From Miltoncostaeaceae bacterium (GTDB taxonomy: Bacteria; Actinomycetota; Thermoleophilia; Miltoncostaeales; Miltoncostaeaceae), in contig JAUVQP010000104.1 in the NCBI GenBank assembly GCA_030598075.1, forward strand, positions 1 through 5,560: a stretch of 5,560 nucleotides of DNA, in the 5' to 3' direction. Of the stretch, positions 1 to 5,560 are shown piece after piece. The notes below the pieces were generated by a model, which saw only the letters and a program-made list of their open reading frames with translations, was not told where the DNA came from and ran no database searches. The first letter of the stretch is position 1. Each line of letters opens with the position of its first letter. The translations under genes and the position numbers were made by a program.

Positions 1-1580
1 ACTCGATCGCCTCGGCCATGGGCTACGCGGAGCTCAAACGGCGAATTAGCAGCGAGGAGTACGTCGCCGCGCGTCTCGGCGACGTCAACGCCCAGACGGG
101 CTGGGCCCTCCGGCGGAGCGGGGTCGACGCCCCGCCGTTCCTTCCGCACGTCAGGCTCCGCGCGCGAGACGTGATGGAGGAAGGGCACCCCATCTCGCAC
201 CAGAACGTGTCGTTGCACGAGGTCGGGCTCACGATGGCCACCGAGGGCGTCGACCTGGTTCCCATCGTCGACGACGAAGGTGCGGTCGTCGGCATGGTGA
301 CGGTGCGGGACCTGGCCCGCCGCTACATCAAGGAGTCGGGAGAGCCGTCGAACTTCGTCGACCGTCCGGTGTCGGTCGACCTGATCGTCGACGTGCTGGG
401 GGGCGAGCTCTTGGTGCGGCCGAAGCGCCGTCTCACCGGTCGCCTCTGGACGGTGACCGTCCGCACCGAGACCAGGGGCGCGACCATGGGCGCCAACGAC
501 ATCGCGGTCATCGGCGACCGCGCGGACGCCCAGAGGCGGGCCGTCGAGATCGGCGCGGCACTTCTGGTGACCACCTACGGCGCCCGCCCCGACGAGGCGG
601 TGCTGCGCGTGGCGGCCGAGCGCGGCACGGGCGTCGTGGCCTCCCCGTTCGACTCGTACGTGACCGGCCGGCTGGTGTCGCTGTCGGTGCCCGTGCGCGA
701 GGTGATGGGCCGGGACCCGCCGACGGCCGAGCCCGACGACCTGGCGTCGGGCATCGCCCACCTGATCGCCGACGTGCAGTACGGCGCGGCCGTGGTGGTC
801 GACGCCCGCGGCGTCCCCTTGGGGTTGATCACCCGATCGGACCTGGTCAGCCCGGACCCCCGTCGCGTGCTCCTGGTGGACCACGCCGAGCTTTCGCAGA
901 GCGTGCCGGGCGTGGAGGAGGCGCAGGTTGTGGAGATCCTGGACCACCACCACATCGGCTCGGTGGAGACGCGGTTCCCGGTTGCCGCCACCTTCGACCC
1001 CGTGGGGAGCACGGCCACGTTGGTGGTGGAGCGCTTTCGCTCGCACGGGCGCGAGCCGCGCCAGCCCACCGCGATGATGCTGCTGGCCGGGATCCTCTCC
1101 GACACGCTGGTGCTGAGCTCTCCCACCACCACCGAGCGCGATCACGAAGTCGTTCGATACCTGGAGGAGTTGCTCCAACTCGACGCCAAGGAATTCGGCA
1201 ACGAGATGTTCGAGGCGTCGTCGGACGTGGACGACGTTCCGGCCGCGGAGATCATCCGCCGCGACTCCAAGGAATACGAGCCGCGGCCTGGGAAGACGGT
1301 CTGCATCGCGCAAATCGAGACCGTGGGGCACGCGCTCCTCACCCGTCGCGGCGAGCTTCTCGACGTCATGGAGCAGGCACGCCAGCAGTCCGACCATGCC
1401 CTCTTCGCGCTGATGATCACCGATATCGTCTCCCAGGGCACCGACCTCTTGGTGGCCGGCGACAGCCGACCGATCGAGCGCGCCTTCGGGGTGGAAGCCG
1501 TCGAGCAGGTCATCAGCCTGCCCGGTGTCGTCAGCCGCAAGAAGCAGGTGGCGCCGAGGTTGCTCGCCTCGCTCCCCTGA
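1..1580 (+). CDS. CBS/DRTGG-domain family II (Mn-dependent) inorganic pyrophosphatase, 5'-truncated by window edge
   Basis: Cytoplasmic enzyme that hydrolyses pyrophosphate to two phosphates and so pulls biosynthetic reactions forward. Numbering runs from the Met at 18. Residues 1-44 finish the first half of the DHH domain, then CBS1 (about 45-106), a DRTGG domain (about 115-222), CBS2 (about 224-280), the rest of DHH (about 283-385) and DHHA2 (about 392-516). Visible active-site residues are D288 (LLVDHAE), the DHHH at 309-312, D362 (GILSDTL) and the substrate-binding SRKKQ at 506-510 near the C-terminus. The frame stays open to the left edge and encodes SIASA just before that Met, which matches the family motif NPDTDSIxSAxxYAELK. 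The true start and the HxNPDxD metal ligands are therefore off-window, probably about 15-25 residues upstream. No Shine-Dalgarno precedes 18. In studied relatives the CBS pair binds AMP/ADP/ATP, and DRTGG-containing forms also respond to diadenosine polyphosphates; that control is inferred here. It converges on dnaE2. Family assignment is very secure. Confidence 0.95.
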   Translation, partial: SIASAMGYAELKRRISSEEYVAARLGDVNAQTGWALRRSGVDAPPFLPHVRLRARDVMEEGHPISHQNVSLHEVGLTMATEGVDLVPIVDDEGAVVGMVTVRDLARRYIKESGEPSNFVDRPVSVDLIVDVLGGELLVRPKRRLTGRLWTVTVRTETRGATMGANDIAVIGDRADAQRRAVEIGAALLVTTYGARPDEAVLRVAAERGTGVVASPFDSYVTGRLVSLSVPVREVMGRDPPTAEPDDLASGIAHLIADVQYGAAVVVDARGVPLGLITRSDLVSPDPRRVLLVDHAELSQSVPGVEEAQVVEILDHHHIGSVETRFPVAATFDPVGSTATLVVERFRSHGREPRQPTAMMLLAGILSDTLVLSSPTTTERDHEVVRYLEELLQLDAKEFGNEMFEASSDVDDVPAAEIIRRDSKEYEPRPGKTVCIAQIETVGHALLTRRGELLDVMEQARQQSDHALFALMITDIVSQGTDLLVAGDSRPIERAFGVEAVEQVISLPGVVSRKKQVAPRLLASLP

Positions 1581-1622
1581 GCGGGCGGCCGGGGGCCGTG
1601 CGGACCCCGGTGACTTGCCCGC
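1581..1622. terminator. Nested GC-rich inverted repeat between convergent genes, possible bidirectional terminator
   Basis: The inverted repeat starts one base after the pyrophosphatase stop codon. The outer arms are GCGGGC (1581-1586) and GCCCGC (1617-1622). The inner arms are CCGGGG (1589-1594) and CCCCGG (1605-1610), around a 10-base loop. The bulge between the arms is uneven (2 bases left, 6 right). There is no T-tract on either strand, so this is not a textbook intrinsic terminator. Its position in the only gap between two convergent stop codons is what suggests transcript-end function. In DNA this GC-rich, a chance inverted repeat remains possible. Confidence 0.35.
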
Positions 1623-1660
1623 AGTGGCGGTTGCCGGGGGTCTTCCTCTGTGGGGACGAC

Positions 1661-4944
<3,284 letters not shown>

Positions 4945-4945
<1 letters not shown>

Positions 4946-4962
4946 ACGAACATATGTTCGTA
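4945..4962 (-). promoter_or_regulatory. LexA-binding SOS box of dnaE2
   Basis: TACGAACATATGTTCGTA is a perfect 18-bp palindrome. Its 14-bp core (4947-4960) fully fits the Gram-positive/actinobacterial LexA consensus CGAACRNRYGTTYG. It sits directly before dnaE2, a standard SOS gene, and its last base on the minus strand is the A of the dnaE2 ATG. LexA bound here would cover the promoter and start codon and repress dnaE2 until RecA-stimulated LexA self-cleavage. The match and position are seen directly; repression is inferred from known SOS regulons. Confidence 0.92.
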
Positions 4963-4982
4963 CTTTCGGGCGACGGTCACAA
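4954..4982 (-). promoter_or_regulatory. Candidate sigma70-type dnaE2 promoter overlapping the SOS box
   Basis: On the minus strand a TTGTGA hexamer (4982-4977) resembles a -35 element. A 17-bp spacer separates it from GAACAT (4959-4954), which keeps the key A2 and T6 of a -10 element. Transcription would then begin 9 bases on, at or beside the A of the start codon at 4945, giving a leaderless mRNA. This agrees with the absence of a Shine-Dalgarno sequence. Other -10 registers such as TATGTT inside the palindrome are possible. The hexamers are weak matches, so this is tentative. Confidence 0.35.
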
Positions 4983-5142
4983 GGGAGCGAGGATCCGCCG
5001 GTCGTGACCCACACATGCCCGACCGCACGGCGTCTCGACGGGCCCTGCCCGGACAGGGTCCCGAGGACGGTGATCGGGCCGCTCCGCTGCGTCCGGCTGG
5101 TGCACAGCCAGGCACGGCTTGGCCCAGCCCCGGAGGGGCGCC
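4963..5142. other. Intergenic spacer between the beta-propeller gene and the dnaE2 operator
   Basis: About 180 bp between the propeller stop codon and the SOS box. Frames cross it on both strands, but none shows a recognisable domain, a repeat from the neighbouring gene or a ribosome-binding site, so I call no gene. It holds the candidate -35 element at 4977-4982 and two small hairpins. One has arms CCCTG (5043-5047) and CAGGG (5054-5058). The other lies directly behind the propeller gene and is listed separately. Confidence 0.6.
5127..5139 (-). terminator. Small GC hairpin after the beta-propeller stop codon, possible terminator
   Basis: A perfect 5-bp stem (GCCCC at 5127-5131, GGGGC at 5135-5139) with a 3-base loop lies 4 bases beyond the stop codon of the minus-strand beta-propeller gene. 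It is in the right place to end that transcript before the dnaE2 promoter. The stem is short and no T-tract follows, so it may be chance. Confidence 0.25.
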
Positions 5143-5560
5143 TCAGGGTTCGATCCGGCTCACGGAGTCGTCGTCGGCGTTGGTCACCCACACCGAGCCG
5201 GCGCCGACGGCGACGCCAAGCGGCCCATCGCCGACCGCGATGTTGCCCACGACCCGGTCGGTGGCGGCGTTGATCCGGCTCACGGAGTCGTCCCTGAAGT
5301 CGGCCACCCACACCGAGCCGGCGCCGACCGCGACGCCGCTCGGCCGGTCGCCGACCGCGATGTTGCCCACGACCCGGTCGGCGGCGGGGTCGATCCGGCT
5401 CACGGAGTCGTCCCCGAAGTTGGTCACCCATACCGAGCCGGCGCCGACAGCGACGCCGCTCGGCCGGTCGCCGACGGCGATGTTGCCCACGACCCGGTTG
5501 GTGGTGGGGTCGATCCGGCTCACGGAGTCGTCCCCGAAGTTGGTCACCCACACCGAGCCG
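5143..5560 (-). CDS. YVTN-family beta-propeller repeat protein, C-terminal fragment (5' end off-window)
   Basis: The last 138 codons are visible, ending at a TGA (5145-5143) after DSVSRIEP. The protein consists of 40-residue repeats of the form VWVTNFGDDSVSRIDP, TTNRVVGNIAVGDRPSGV, AVGAGS. Three DSVSRI-to-AVGAGS stretches plus flanking partial units are seen. This is the YVTN/NHL-like beta-propeller pattern, one blade per repeat. The final repeat stops after its second strand, so ring closure would need N-terminal strands from outside the window. Such propellers serve as binding or scaffold domains, often extracytoplasmic or fused to kinase, cyclase or solute-binding domains in actinobacteria. 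Any signal peptide, membrane segment or fused domain here would be upstream, so the function is unknown. The frame runs through the right edge in mid-repeat. A GTG at 5553 is an internal valine codon of the GSVWVTN motif, not a start. It lies on the same strand as dnaE2, 197 bp upstream, with no sign of co-transcription. Confidence 0.88.
   Translation of the reverse strand, partial: GSVWVTNFGDDSVSRIDPTTNRVVGNIAVGDRPSGVAVGAGSVWVTNFGDDSVSRIDPAADRVVGNIAVGDRPSGVAVGAGSVWVADFRDDSVSRINAATDRVVGNIAVGDGPLGVAVGAGSVWVTNADDDSVSRIEP
5151..5560 (-). repeat. Tandem 120-bp coding repeats (about 3.4 copies visible)
   Basis: Copies are phased exactly at 5161, 5281, 5401 and 5521, each beginning CACGGAGTCGTC on the plus strand. 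Counted by eye, 5161-5280 differs from 5281-5400 at 16 of 120 positions (about 87% identity). 5281-5400 differs from 5401-5520 at 9 of 120 (about 92%). The first 40 bases of 5401 and 5521 differ at a single position. The period is divisible by three, so copy gain or loss keeps the frame. The array encodes propeller blades and continues off the right edge. Confidence 0.95.

Noticed and set aside
575..1132. A 185-codon minus-strand frame within the pyrophosphatase gene
   Set aside because: Ser/Thr/Arg-rich low-complexity translation antisense to conserved CBS and DHH motifs.
5043..5058. Hairpin CCCTG-N6-CAGGG in the spacer as a terminator or riboswitch
   Set aside because: Only 5 strict base pairs, no T-tract, and no further conserved structure visible; chance is likely in this base composition.
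5004..5273. An 89-codon plus-strand frame over the spacer and the end of the propeller gene
   Set aside because: Arg-rich, antisense to the propeller repeats, and with no Shine-Dalgarno.
5151..5560. The regular repeat array as a CRISPR or other non-coding repeat
   Set aside because: There are no unique spacers, the whole 120-bp unit is conserved, and it encodes a coherent 40-residue beta-propeller blade.

Overview
The window reads as chromosomal DNA of a high-GC bacterium, most likely a deep-branching actinobacterium. Three things point that way: G/C-rich third codon positions, a Gram-positive/actinobacterial-type LexA operator (CGAAC-N4-GTTCG) in front of an error-prone polymerase gene, and a YVTN-type beta-propeller made of GVAVGAGSVWVTN-like repeats. 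A Chloroflexota-like host cannot be excluded. This lineage call is inference from sequence style, not a database match.

Layout, left to right. (1) Positions 1-1580, plus strand: the 3' part of a gene for a CBS/DRTGG-domain, manganese-dependent family II inorganic pyrophosphatase. Its first catalytic motif lies off the left edge, and the ATG at 18 is an internal methionine. (2) Positions 1581-1660: an 80-bp convergent gap holding a nested GC-rich inverted repeat, a possible terminator shared by both genes. (3) Positions 1661-4945, minus strand: a complete 1094-residue DnaE2 (ImuC) error-prone DNA polymerase III alpha subunit. (4) Positions 4945-4962: a perfect 18-bp palindromic LexA/SOS box whose last base is the first base of the dnaE2 start codon, with a plausible sigma70-type promoter overlapping it. 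(5) Positions 4963-5142: a gene-free spacer with small hairpins. (6) Positions 5143-5560, minus strand: the C-terminal end of a YVTN/NHL-like beta-propeller gene, built of near-identical 120-bp (40-residue) tandem repeats and cut by the right edge.

The genes do not form an obvious operon. dnaE2 appears to be its own DNA-damage-inducible unit, with no imuA' or imuB beside it inside the window. The pyrophosphatase is a housekeeping enzyme, probably controlled by adenine nucleotides, that happens to converge on dnaE2. The beta-propeller gene lies upstream on the same strand as dnaE2 but is separated by 197 bp and the SOS promoter. I found no RNA genes, CRISPR arrays, insertion sequences or attachment sites. 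Nothing here amounts to a clearly new multi-gene system. The most notable signals are the SOS box fused to the dnaE2 start codon (implying a leaderless transcript) and the recently expanded propeller repeats.
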